DNA of 6,516 nt from Sideroxydans lithotrophicus (GCA_022736605.1 DZDB01000108.1:1-6516); one strand, 5' to 3'. Shown: positions 1-6,501, counted from the stretch's first letter. Notes: generated from the letters alone by a model not told the origin. Numbers and translations are program-made.

Positions 1-1282
1 GGCGGCCAGTCACGGCGCAAAGTGTGCGATTGTAGAAAGTGATCGGCTCGGCGGCACTTGCGTCAATCGTGGTTGCGTGCCAAAAAAAGTCATGTGGAAC
101 GCAGCCTCGCTGGCGCACGCGTTTGAAGCTGCCGCCGATTACGGCTTTAGCGTCAACGCGCCAGTGTTCAATTGGGCGACGCTGAAACAGGCGCGCGATG
201 CTTATATAGACACGCTCAATGGCCGTTATCAGGCGACGCTTGAAGGCAACCAGGTGCAGCTGATCCGGGGTGCGGCAGCGTTTGTCGACGCCCACACCGT
301 GGCAGTTGACGGCGTGCACTACTCCGCGCGGCACATTCTCATTGCGACCGGCGGCAAACCCGTCGTGCCCGATGTGCCCGGTGCCGGGCTGGGGATCACC
401 TCGGATGGTTTTTTCGAGCTGGCGCAGCAACCCAAACGCGTTGCCATTATCGGTGCCGGCTACATCGCCGTTGAACTGGCGTGCATGCTCAATGCGCTCG
501 GCAGTGAGGTGGCTTTAATCCTGCGCAAAGGCCATTTTCTGGACAGTTTCGACAGCATGCTGCGCGAAGTGCTGATGGAAACGATGCTGGAAGACGGCAT
601 CGACGTCATGCCGCGTACCGAGATTGTCAAGCTCACGCGCGAGGCTGGCACGCTGACGCTGCACAGCGCTGACGGGCGGCAAAACGCTGGATTTGACTGC
701 GTTATCTGGGCCATCGGCCGCGCCCCGAACGGTGCTGCGCTCAATTTACCGGTGGCCGGTATCGAGCCCGACAAGGACGGTTATGTGCGCACGGACGATT
801 ATCAAAATACCGCCGTGCCGGGCATTTACGCGGTCGGCGACGTGTGCGGGCGGCTGGCGCTGACGCCGGTGGCGATTGCGGCCGGACGGCGTTTGAGCGA
901 ACGGCTGTTTGCGGGCAAGCCGGACAGCCATCTGGACTATGAAATGATTGCCACGGTGATGTTCAGTCATCCGCCGATTGCCACCATTGGTCTGTCCGAA
1001 TCCGACGCCAGAGCGCGTCACGGCGATGCGATCAAGGTCTATCAGACCCGTTTCACGCCCCTGTTCAACGGCATTACCCAGCGCAAACCCAAAACCGCCA
1101 TGCGTCTGATTGTGCTGGGTGCGGAGCAGAAAATCATCGGCTGTCACCTGATTGGTGACGGCGTCGATGAAATGATGCAGGGGTTTGCCGTGGCGATCCG
1201 CATGGGTGCGACCAAGGCGGATTTTGATGCCACCGTGGCAATCCACCCGACCAGCGCTGAAGAGCTGGTGACGCTGCGTTGA
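1..1282 (+). CDS. gor: Glutathione-disulfide reductase (5'-truncated by window edge)
   Basis: This cytoplasmic flavoprotein reduces oxidised glutathione (GSSG) to 2 GSH using NADPH. The reading frame is open from base 2, so the gene enters from outside the window. By comparison with E. coli Gor, about 22 residues carrying the first FAD-binding GxGxxG are missing. Seen: the redox disulfide motif GGTCVNRGCVPKK (cysteine codons at 59-61 and 74-76), the ATGG segment, the second dinucleotide fold GAGYIAVE (near 451-475), the FAD motif GIYAVGD followed by LTPVAIAAGR, and the C-terminal HPTSAEELVTLR with the catalytic-base His codon at 1244-1246. The GTG at 77 is internal, because the first active-site cysteine lies upstream of it. 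Odd: in the NADPH 2'-phosphate loop the sequence is RKGHFLDSFD. The first Arg and Lys are kept, but the second Arg known from E. coli (R204) is Asp (codon 542-544). The family call rests on the CVNRGCVPKK and VAIHPT motifs, which separate it from lipoamide dehydrogenase and mercuric reductase. Confidence 0.95.
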   Translation, partial: AASHGAKCAIVESDRLGGTCVNRGCVPKKVMWNAASLAHAFEAAADYGFSVNAPVFNWATLKQARDAYIDTLNGRYQATLEGNQVQLIRGAAAFVDAHTVAVDGVHYSARHILIATGGKPVVPDVPGAGLGITSDGFFELAQQPKRVAIIGAGYIAVELACMLNALGSEVALILRKGHFLDSFDSMLREVLMETMLEDGIDVMPRTEIVKLTREAGTLTLHSADGRQNAGFDCVIWAIGRAPNGAALNLPVAGIEPDKDGYVRTDDYQNTAVPGIYAVGDVCGRLALTPVAIAAGRRLSERLFAGKPDSHLDYEMIATVMFSHPPIATIGLSESDARARHGDAIKVYQTRFTPLFNGITQRKPKTAMRLIVLGAEQKIIGCHLIGDGVDEMMQGFAVAIRMGATKADFDATVAIHPTSAEELVTLR

Positions 1283-1288
1283 AACGGT

Positions 1289-1804
1289 TTATTTATCCAG
1301 TAGCATGGTGACCACCGGGCTGTAGCCGAGCGATTCGTAATGCCCCAGCGTCGGGAACGCGCCGGGGTTGACCACCGCCGGATTTTTTCGGTTCAGCCCG
1401 ACCATGTCAGCCGGTTTCAAGCCCGCGCCCGCGACCGAATTGCCGCAATATTCGACCTTCACGCCCTGGTTTACCAGCGCCACCCAGTTATCGACGATGC
1501 CTTGGTGGTCGAGGTAGTTTTTCTTGGCAAAAACGCCAATCGCCGGACCTTCCACGATGACGATAAGCTTGGCACCGGGGTGCTGCATGATGCGCGACGC
1601 CACCGTGGCGGCAAAACCCACGCTGGCCGGGCTGGCGGCTTTTAGATCCATGACGATCTTGAGATGCTTGAATTGCTGGGTGTGCTGGTCAACCGCCGTG
1701 CCACCGGGGGCAAAGCTGTCGTCGTTGCCTGCGCTGGCGGGCAATGCGACCAGACTTGTTGCGGAAAAAATCAGTGCAGCAGCCAGCAGATTCAGTTTTG
1801 ACAC
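1289..1804 (-). CDS. Exported DsrE/DsrF-like family protein
   Basis: This is a 171-residue protein with an N-terminal signal peptide: SK at the start, a hydrophobic run at about residues 6-22, and a likely signal peptidase I site after PASA at residue 25. The mature part (about 145 residues) shows the periplasmic DsrE-like pattern. An early strand HLKIVMDLKAASP (47-59) is followed by a central strand KLIVIVEGPAIGVFAK (79-94), then the motif QGVKVEYCGNS with the only cysteine of the protein (Cys120), and a terminal repeat-like SLGYSPVVTMLLD. In this family the single conserved cysteine suggests sulfur or thiol chemistry, but the substrate is unknown. The start is GTG, preceded on the minus strand by GAGAGGG about 7 bases upstream; I see no better ATG. 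The gene ends six bases from gor, transcribed towards it. It is not part of a dsrEFH cluster here, so a direct role in dissimilatory sulfur oxidation is not supported. Confidence 0.82.
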   Translation of the reverse strand: MSKLNLLAAALIFSATSLVALPASAGNDDSFAPGGTAVDQHTQQFKHLKIVMDLKAASPASVGFAATVASRIMQHPGAKLIVIVEGPAIGVFAKKNYLDHQGIVDNWVALVNQGVKVEYCGNSVAGAGLKPADMVGLNRKNPAVVNPGAFPTLGHYESLGYSPVVTMLLDK

Positions 1805-1851
1805 CGTGTAACCCTCTCAGGCAATGTGGAGTTAGCTTGACTGCACAAAGC

Positions 1852-1896
1852 GAGTGTTGGTTCACTCCCCCTGCCGGTACATCCGGCAGGGGTGAA
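1852..1896. terminator. Two abutting inverted repeats; possible yjgA terminator or dsrE leader structure
   Basis: A perfect 10-bp stem, CCCCTGCCGG (1868-1877) with CCGGCAGGGG (1883-1892), encloses a 5-base loop (TACAT). It can extend by TTCA (1861-1864) with TGAA (1893-1896) across a small bulge. Directly beside it is a second, weaker repeat, GAGTG (1852-1856) with CACTC (1863-1867). The strong hairpin begins 13 bases beyond the yjgA stop on the minus strand, the right place for a terminator. However, no T-tract follows on either strand, so intrinsic termination is uncertain. It could also slow RNA decay or structure the leader of the downstream dsrE-like gene. Confidence 0.5.
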
Positions 1897-1904
1897 ACAG
1901 TACA

Positions 1905-2462
1905 CTAATCGTTGGTTTCGTCTTCCGCGTCATCGTCGCTACGGGGCATGCCGGGACTGTCGTCCGACAGAATTTCCCGTATCAGCTTGAACAGTGCGCG
2001 GCTGCTTTTCGGCGGCTGGCTGGCAGCGGCTTCGCGGCGCGCGTTGCGGATCAGGTTGCGCAGTTGCTGGGCGTCGGCGTCAGGGTGGGCGCTGATGAAC
2101 TCGGTCAGCGCGTTGTCGTCGGCGATCAGCCGCGTGCGCAGATGTTCCATGCGGTGAAACACGGCGTTGACTTCGGCGTTGTCGCCGCGCCAGGCCGACA
2201 GTTGCTCGGCGATCGGTGCGGCGTCGGTGATGCGCATCAGGCGACCGATGTATTGCAATTGGCGGCGCAGGCCACCGTGCGCGGTGATGCGCTTGGCGGC
2301 GTTGATGGCGTCGCGCAGGGTTTCCGGCAGGTCGAGCTTGTCGAGCTTGCTGTCGGGCAGGGCGACCAGTTCCTCGCCGAGCTTTTGCAGGGCGATCATC
2401 TGGCGCTTGATTTCGCTTTTACTGACCGGTTCGAGTTCGTCTTCTTCTTGCGAAGTGTTCAT
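1905..2462 (-). CDS. yjgA: Ribosome-associated 50S maturation protein YjgA/DarP
   Basis: This 185-residue cytoplasmic protein belongs to the YjgA (DUF615) family, called DarP in E. coli, which associates with late 50S subunit precursors and promotes their maturation. Seen: an acidic N-terminus, then the family signature SKSEIKRQMIALQKLGEELVALP (about residues 14-36), LPETLRDAINAAKRI, HGGLRRQLQYIGRLMR (about 64-79), a helical and strongly charged middle, LRNLIRNARREA, and SRALFKLIREIL, ending in an acidic tail (SDDDAEDETND). The length agrees with E. coli YjgA (about 183). I chose ATG at 2462-2460 because the family homology begins there. The frame stays open upstream to 2615, but that extension lacks homology and would lie inside pmbA on the opposite strand. 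The ribosome binding site is weak (CAGG about 10 bases upstream). It is divergent from pmbA, an arrangement common in beta- and gammaproteobacteria. Confidence 0.92.
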   Translation of the reverse strand: MNTSQEEDELEPVSKSEIKRQMIALQKLGEELVALPDSKLDKLDLPETLRDAINAAKRITAHGGLRRQLQYIGRLMRITDAAPIAEQLSAWRGDNAEVNAVFHRMEHLRTRLIADDNALTEFISAHPDADAQQLRNLIRNARREAAASQPPKSSRALFKLIREILSDDSPGMPRSDDDAEDETND

Positions 2463-2485
2463 AGCGCGTTGCCTGAAGTAAATGT

Positions 2486-2524
2486 TGCTATGATAACGGC
2501 TTTTCCTGTTTTCCCATTCTGGAG
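2486..2524 (+). promoter_or_regulatory. Extended -10 promoter and ribosome binding site for pmbA operon
   Basis: In the 67-base divergent region, TGCTATGAT at 2486-2494 matches the extended -10 form (TGn plus TATGAT, 5 of 6 to TATAAT). No good -35 sits 17 bases upstream, which an extended -10 does not strictly need. The start of transcription would be near 2501, giving a leader of about 30 bases. GGAG at 2521-2524, five bases before the GTG at 2530, is the Shine-Dalgarno site that fixes the pmbA start. On the other strand TATCAT overlaps the same bases and could serve yjgA, but that is weaker. Confidence 0.5.
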
Positions 2525-2529
2525 TCTCC

Positions 2530-3867
2530 GTGTCCGAACGATTCAGCCATTCCAAAGACGATCTGCAAGCCCGCGTGCACGACATGCTGGCGTACGCCCG
2601 CGCGCACGGGGCCACCGGTTGCGAAGCCGAAGCGTCGCAAGGCTACGGCCAAAGCGTGACGGTGCGTAAAGGCGAAGTCGAGACCATCGAATACAACCGC
2701 GACAAGGGTATTTCGGTGTCAGTCTACATCGGCCAGCGCAAGGGGCATGCATCGACGTCCGACTTTGGCACGCAGGCGTTGCAGGATACCGTCGACAAGG
2801 CGCTGACCATTGCCCGCTATACCGCTGAAGACAGCTTTGCCGGGCTGCCGGACGAAGCCCTGCTGGCGCGAGAGATACCCGAGCTGGATCTGTATCACCC
2901 GTGGGACAGCACGGTGGAGCAGGCCATCGAACAGGCGAAGGCGTGCGAAGCCGCCGCGCTGGCGGTGGACAGCCGCATCAATAATTCCGAAGGGGGCAGC
3001 GTGAATACCCAGGAGTCGCTGTTTGTGTATGGCAACAGCCTCGGTTTTCTGGCCGGTTATCCGACCTCGCGCCACGGCATCAGCTGCGCGGTGATCGCCG
3101 AATCTGACGGCGGCATGCAGCGTGATTACTGGTACACCACGGCGCGTGATGCGATCGATATGGAGTCGCCCGAAACGGTCGGTCGCCGCGCTGGTGAGCG
3201 TACTGTGCGTCGTCTTGACGCGCGTCAGGTGAAAACCTGCCAGGTGCCGGTGTTATTTGAAGCGCCACTGGCCGCCGGGCTGATATCGAGTTTCGTGTCG
3301 GCGGCCAGCGGTGGCAGCCTGTACCGCAAATCCTCGTTTTTAGTTGACAGCCTGGGCAAGCCGATTTTTGCCCCGCTGGTGAATATCGTCGAGCGTCCGC
3401 ATCTGCTCAAAGGCCTGGCGAGCAGTCCGTTTGACAATGAAGGCGTCGCCACGCGTGATCGCGATGTGATCAGAGATGGGGTGCTGCAAGGCTATTTCCT
3501 GGGCAGCTACAGTGGCCGCAAGCTCGGCATGCCGTCAACCGGCAACGCGGGCGGCAACCATAACCTGATCGTCTCCAGCACCGGCGAGGACTTCGCCGCG
3601 CTGCTGAAAAAAATGGGCACTGGCCTGCTGGTCACCGAGCTGCTCGGCCACGGTACCAATATGGTCACGGGCGACTATTCACGCGGCGCAGCCGGGTTCT
3701 GGGTCGAAGGCGGCGAGATCCAGTATGCGGTTGAAGAAATCACCATCGCGGGCAATTTGCAGGACATGTTCCGGCAGATCATCGCCATCGGCACCGACGT
3801 GGAAGCGCGCGGTTCCAAACAGACCGGCTCGATCCTGATCGAGCGCATGACCGTCGCCGGGGATTGA
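2530..3867 (+). CDS. pmbA: Metalloprotease subunit PmbA/TldE
   Basis: This 445-residue protein (E. coli PmbA has 450) is the TldE partner of the cytoplasmic TldD/TldE heterodimeric protease. That complex degrades unfolded peptides such as CcdA in E. coli and performs the final leader cleavage of microcin B17. Seen: the N-terminal domain with CEAEASQGYGQSVTVRKGEVETIEYNRDKGISVSVY (about residues 31-66); a middle domain; then SGGSLYRKSSFLVDSLGKPIF and SSPFDNEGVATRDRDVIRDGVLQGYFLGSYSGRKLG (about 297-332); and the C-terminal signature GHGTNMVTGDYSRGAAGFWVEGGEI (about 373-397). There is no HExxxH zinc motif, as expected for TldE; TldD carries the zinc. TldD is not in this window. The GTG start is supported by GGAG five bases upstream. 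The stop overlaps the next start by one base, so translation of the esterase gene is probably coupled. Confidence 0.95.
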   Translation: MSERFSHSKDDLQARVHDMLAYARAHGATGCEAEASQGYGQSVTVRKGEVETIEYNRDKGISVSVYIGQRKGHASTSDFGTQALQDTVDKALTIARYTAEDSFAGLPDEALLAREIPELDLYHPWDSTVEQAIEQAKACEAAALAVDSRINNSEGGSVNTQESLFVYGNSLGFLAGYPTSRHGISCAVIAESDGGMQRDYWYTTARDAIDMESPETVGRRAGERTVRRLDARQVKTCQVPVLFEAPLAAGLISSFVSAASGGSLYRKSSFLVDSLGKPIFAPLVNIVERPHLLKGLASSPFDNEGVATRDRDVIRDGVLQGYFLGSYSGRKLGMPSTGNAGGNHNLIVSSTGEDFAALLKKMGTGLLVTELLGHGTNMVTGDYSRGAAGFWVEGGEIQYAVEEITIAGNLQDMFRQIIAIGTDVEARGSKQTGSILIERMTVAGD

Positions 3868-4478
3868 TGCGCAAATTTGCGCTTGCGCTGGTCTGGCTGT
3901 GCCTGCTGGCGCTGGCGGGCTGTGGCCACACACCGCCACCCCTGCCGCATCTGGCGCAGGACGACGTGGTGCTGGCATTTGGTGACAGCCTGACTTACGG
4001 CACCGGTGTCGATGCCGCGCAAAGCTATCCTGCGGTATTGAGCCAGCTGATTGGGCGTAATGTGATCAGTGCCGGGGTGCCGGGCGAAGAAACGGCGGCG
4101 GGATTGGCGCGGCTGCCGGGCGAACTGGATAAAACCCGTCCCAAATTGCTACTGCTTTGCCTCGGTGGCAATGACATGTTGCACAAGCTGGCGCCGGCCA
4201 GCATCGCGGCGAATCTGCGTGGCATGGTGCAGATGGCGCGGCAGCGCGGCATTGCTGTGGTGCTGATCGGTGTGCCGGCGCCCAAGCTGTTCGGTGGTGT
4301 ACCGGCGTTTTATGCCGAAATCGCCAACGCCGCCAACGTGCCTTATGAGGATGAGGCGTTCAAAAAAGTCCTGTTCGACAGCACTAAAAAATCCGACCCG
4401 ATTCACCCCAACGCAGCCGGGTATCGCATCGTGGCGGAAAAAATAGCCGCCTTGCTGCACGCAGCAGGCGCGGTTTAA
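3867..4478 (+). CDS. tesA: TesA-like SGNH esterase/lysophospholipase, predicted lipoprotein
   Basis: This 203-residue SGNH/GDSL hydrolase resembles TesA, which cleaves acyl-CoA thioesters, lysophospholipids and aryl or alkyl esters. All four blocks are intact: GDSLTYG (Ser41 nucleophile), the block II glycine in AGVPGEET (Gly73), LGGND (Asn102), and DPIHPN (Asp177 and His180). AGLARLP after block II is typical of TesA. The N-terminus MRKFALALVWLCLLALAGC carries a lipobox with Cys19. The mature enzyme should therefore be lipid-anchored and face the periplasm; Gly at +2 means no inner-membrane retention signal of the Asp type. E. coli TesA instead has a cleaved soluble signal. The start is ATG at 3867, overlapping the pmbA stop (TGATG), with GGGGA just upstream; a TTG one codon earlier is less likely. 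The family is certain, but the natural substrate is not, and 'arylesterase' is an equally fair name. It sits between pmbA and TRAP permease genes, not beside ybbA as in E. coli. Confidence 0.9.
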   Translation: MRKFALALVWLCLLALAGCGHTPPPLPHLAQDDVVLAFGDSLTYGTGVDAAQSYPAVLSQLIGRNVISAGVPGEETAAGLARLPGELDKTRPKLLLLCLGGNDMLHKLAPASIAANLRGMVQMARQRGIAVVLIGVPAPKLFGGVPAFYAEIANAANVPYEDEAFKKVLFDSTKKSDPIHPNAAGYRIVAEKIAALLHAAGAV

Positions 4479-4488
4479 AGGGGGATTC

Positions 4489-5028
4489 ATGCAGGGATTG
4501 TTGAGCCTGGCACGCTGGATAGACGCGTTGAACGAGCGCGTCGGACGGCTCGTCATGTGGCTGGTGCTCGTCACTACACTGATTTCTGCGGCCAACGCGG
4601 GGGTGCGATATGGTTTCGGCGAGAGCTCCAACGCCTGGCTGGAAATCCAGTGGTATCTGTTCGGCGCGCTGTTTTTGCTGGCATCCGGCTACACCCTCAA
4701 ACACAACGGCCATGTGCGTATTGACCTGATTTACGGGCGCCTGTCACCACGGGGACGCGCCTGGATTGACCTGCTTGGCGGCGTGTTTTTTCTGCTGCCG
4801 TTTTGCGGTTTGATTATCTGGTACGCCTGGCCGATGTTCATGCTGGCGTGGAGCAGCCATGAAATGTCGCCCGATTCCGGCGGTCTGGTGCGCTGGCCGG
4901 TGAAACTGCTGATCCCGGCCGGTTTCGCTTTGCTGGCGTTGCAGGGCGTGGCCGAGATCATCAAGCGTATTGGTGTACTGACCGGCAGGCTGGTGCTCGA
5001 AAATGAAGCCCCGATGGAGGAGGTGTGA
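4489..5028 (+). CDS. TRAP transporter small permease subunit (DctQ/FcbT2-like)
   Basis: This 179-residue inner-membrane protein is the small subunit of a tripartite ATP-independent periplasmic (TRAP) transporter, which imports organic acids using an ion gradient. Four membrane segments are visible at about residues 20-38, 52-70, 91-115 and 137-157. The DctQ signature region NAWLEIQWYLFGALFLLASGYTLKHNGHVRIDLIYGRLSP (about 48-86) is clear. The following motifs WIDLLGG and GGLVRWPVKLLIPAGFALL point to the TRAP branch annotated as mannitol/chloroaromatic or 2-oxo-acid transport (FcbT2, TakQ type). It starts at ATG after the strong AGGGGGA site at 4479-4485, 10 bases beyond the tesA stop. Its stop overlaps the large-subunit start by one base (TGATG), as expected for subunits made in fixed proportion. 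The substrate cannot be read from this subunit. Confidence 0.93.
   Translation: MQGLLSLARWIDALNERVGRLVMWLVLVTTLISAANAGVRYGFGESSNAWLEIQWYLFGALFLLASGYTLKHNGHVRIDLIYGRLSPRGRAWIDLLGGVFFLLPFCGLIIWYAWPMFMLAWSSHEMSPDSGGLVRWPVKLLIPAGFALLALQGVAEIIKRIGVLTGRLVLENEAPMEEV
5016..5024 (+). promoter_or_regulatory. Very strong Shine-Dalgarno site for TRAP large permease
   Basis: GGAGGAGGT lies at the very end of the small-subunit gene. It contains the full AGGAGGT anti-16S complement, ending three bases before the ATG at 5028; its first GGAGG is seven bases away. This decides for ATG 5028 over the in-frame GTG at 5025, which would sit directly against the site. It should promote efficient re-initiation after the overlapping stop. 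Confidence 0.7.
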
Positions 5029-6425
5029 TGCTGGAGCTCATGCCACCATTGATGTTTATCGGGCTGATCGTGTTTCTGCTTTTGGGCTATCCGGTGGCGT
5101 TTTCGCTCGCCGCCAACGGCCTGCTGTTCGGCCTGATCGGCATTTCGCAGGGCTATTTCGACGTGGTGCTGATGCAGGCGCTACCCGAGCGCATCCTCGG
5201 GATTGTCGCCAACCAGACGCTGCTGGCAATTCCGTTTTTTACCTTCATGGGGCTGATCCTCGAACGCAGCGGCATGGCCGAGGATTTGCTCGAAACCATT
5301 GGCCAGCTGTTCGGCGGCATTCGCGGTGGGCTGGCCTACGCGGTGATTTTCGTTGGCGCGCTGCTGGCGGCAACCACCGGCGTGGTGGCAGCATCGGTCA
5401 TCGCCATGGGGCTGATTTCGCTGCCCATCATGATGCGTTACGGTTACGACAGCCGCCTCGCCACCGGCGTGATTGCGGCGTCCGGCACGCTGGCGCAGAT
5501 CATCCCGCCGAGCCTGGTGCTGATCGTGCTGGCCGATCAATTGGGCGTGTCGGTGGGGGATTTGTACAAAGGTGCGCTGATCCCCAGCCTGACGCTGACG
5601 GGCTTGTATGTGCTGTTCGTGCTGGCGGTGTCGCTGGTCAAGCCGTCGGCCGCCCCCGCGCTGCCAGTCGAAGCGCGTACCTTGCACGGGCGCGCGTTGC
5701 TGGCCAAAGTCGGGGTGTCGATCCTGCCGCCGCTGCTGCTGATTTTTCTGGTGCTGGGTACCATTTTCCTCGGCTGGGCGACACCGACCGAGGGCGGTGC
5801 GATGGGTGCGACCGGCGCCCTGGTGCTGGCGCTGCTCAAGCGTCGCCTGAGCTGGAATCTGCTCAGGCAGGCGATGGATTCGACCACGCGCCTGTCCAGC
5901 TTCGTGATTTTCATCCTGATCGGCTCGACCGTGTTCAGCCTGGTGTTTCGCGGCATGAACGGTGACCTGTGGGTGGAACACCTGCTGACTGCCTTGCCGG
6001 GCGGTGAGCTGGGCTTCCTCATTGTCGTCAACCTGCTGATTTTTGTGCTGGCGTTCTTTCTGGATTTCTTCGAGATCGCCTTTATTATCGTGCCGCTGCT
6101 GGCACCGGTGGCGCAAAAGCTCGGCATCGACCTGGTCTGGCTCGGTGTGCTGATCGGCATCAACATGCAAACCTCATTCATGCACCCACCGTTCGGTTTT
6201 GCGCTGTTTTACCTGCGCAGCGTGGCACCGAAAAGTATCAAGACCAGCGATATTTATCGCGGCGCAATCCCGTTTGTGATCATCCAGCTGGTGATGGTGG
6301 CGCTGGTGATTGCCTTCCCGGGCATCACCGGCTACAAGCATGAAGCCTTGTCGAAAGGGGTAATCGAAGTGCCGATGGATGCGGACAGTTATGGCGATTA
6401 TTACCTGCCGAAGGAGTGGCGCTGA
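5028..6425 (+). CDS. TRAP transporter large permease subunit (DctM/FcbT3-like)
   Basis: This 465-residue, strongly hydrophobic protein has a dozen or so predicted membrane segments. It is the large, substrate-translocating subunit of a TRAP transporter. Seen: the N-terminal GYPVAFSLAANGLLFG, NQTLLAIPFFTFMGLILERSGMAEDLLE (about residues 63-90), GGLAYAVIFVGALLAATTGVVAASVIAMG, TLAQIIPPSLVLIVLADQLGVSVGDLY, WATPTEGGAMGATGALVLALLKRRLS, LDFFEIAFIIVPLLAPVAQKLGIDLVW (from about 345), and NMQTSFMHPPFGFALFYLR (from 379). The HPPFGFALFYLR form marks the FcbT3/TakM branch (chloroaromatic or 2-oxo-acid type) rather than the classic C4-dicarboxylate DctM. After the last membrane helix there is a short hydrophilic tail ending YYLPKEWR. 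It is coupled to dctQ by a one-base overlap and the strong site at 5016-5024. No DctP-type binding protein is encoded in the window. Substrate class, inferred from the branch only: a monocarboxylate, 2-oxo acid or aromatic acid. Confidence 0.94.
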   Translation: MLELMPPLMFIGLIVFLLLGYPVAFSLAANGLLFGLIGISQGYFDVVLMQALPERILGIVANQTLLAIPFFTFMGLILERSGMAEDLLETIGQLFGGIRGGLAYAVIFVGALLAATTGVVAASVIAMGLISLPIMMRYGYDSRLATGVIAASGTLAQIIPPSLVLIVLADQLGVSVGDLYKGALIPSLTLTGLYVLFVLAVSLVKPSAAPALPVEARTLHGRALLAKVGVSILPPLLLIFLVLGTIFLGWATPTEGGAMGATGALVLALLKRRLSWNLLRQAMDSTTRLSSFVIFILIGSTVFSLVFRGMNGDLWVEHLLTALPGGELGFLIVVNLLIFVLAFFLDFFEIAFIIVPLLAPVAQKLGIDLVWLGVLIGINMQTSFMHPPFGFALFYLRSVAPKSIKTSDIYRGAIPFVIIQLVMVALVIAFPGITGYKHEALSKGVIEVPMDADSYGDYYLPKEWR

Positions 6426-6442
6426 ACCGGCGTGTCCCAGGC

Positions 6443-6471
6443 TTGAAATGGGTTATATGCTGTCATATACT
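6443..6471 (+). promoter_or_regulatory. Near-consensus sigma70 promoter for the gene at the window end
   Basis: TTGAAA (6443-6448) and TATACT (6466-6471) each match the sigma70 consensus at 5 of 6 positions and are separated by exactly 17 bases. Transcription should begin near 6478, giving a leader of about 24 bases before the ATG at 6502. It lies 17 bases after the large-permease stop. No intrinsic terminator is visible between them, so read-through from the operon upstream is possible as well. Confidence 0.75.
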
Positions 6472-6487
6472 TTGGTATCTACCAAAG
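6454..6487. repeat. Two abutting palindromes over the promoter; candidate operators
   Basis: The first is TATATG (6454-6459), CTGT, CATATA (6464-6469), inside the promoter spacer and -10. The second starts at the next base: CTTTGGTA (6470-6477), TC, TACCAAAG (6480-6487), a perfect 8-bp inverted repeat that overlaps the end of the -10 and the predicted transcription start. This placement is where a dimeric repressor would block RNA polymerase. The second could alternatively form a small hairpin at the 5' end of the mRNA, although its 2-base loop is too short for the full stem. The regulator is not identifiable here. Confidence 0.6.
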
Positions 6488-6501
6488 CAAAGGGCAGCAT
6501 C

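Noticed and set aside
77..79. GTG as the start of glutathione reductase
   Set aside because: The frame continues upstream to the window edge with essential sequence, including the first active-site cysteine at 59-61.
2463..2615. N-terminal extension of YjgA in the same frame
   Set aside because: The extra 51 codons lie opposite the pmbA start, lack YjgA homology and are rich in Arg, Ser and Cys. ATG at 2462 begins the conserved protein.
2064..2669. Plus-strand open frames across yjgA
   Set aside because: They are antisense shadows without a recognisable domain or ribosome binding site. They conflict with YjgA and the pmbA start.
5003..5965. Plus-strand open frame of 320 codons overlapping the TRAP subunits
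   Set aside because: It is a frame-shadow of dctM, rich in Arg, Ala and Gly, with no ribosome binding site or domain. The dctM frame has clear family motifs.
5181..6170. Minus-strand open frame of 329 codons inside the TRAP large-permease gene
   Set aside because: Its product is a compositionally odd chain rich in Gln, His and Arg with no recognisable domain, and it is antisense to a well-supported membrane protein. High GC and codon bias explain the absence of stops.
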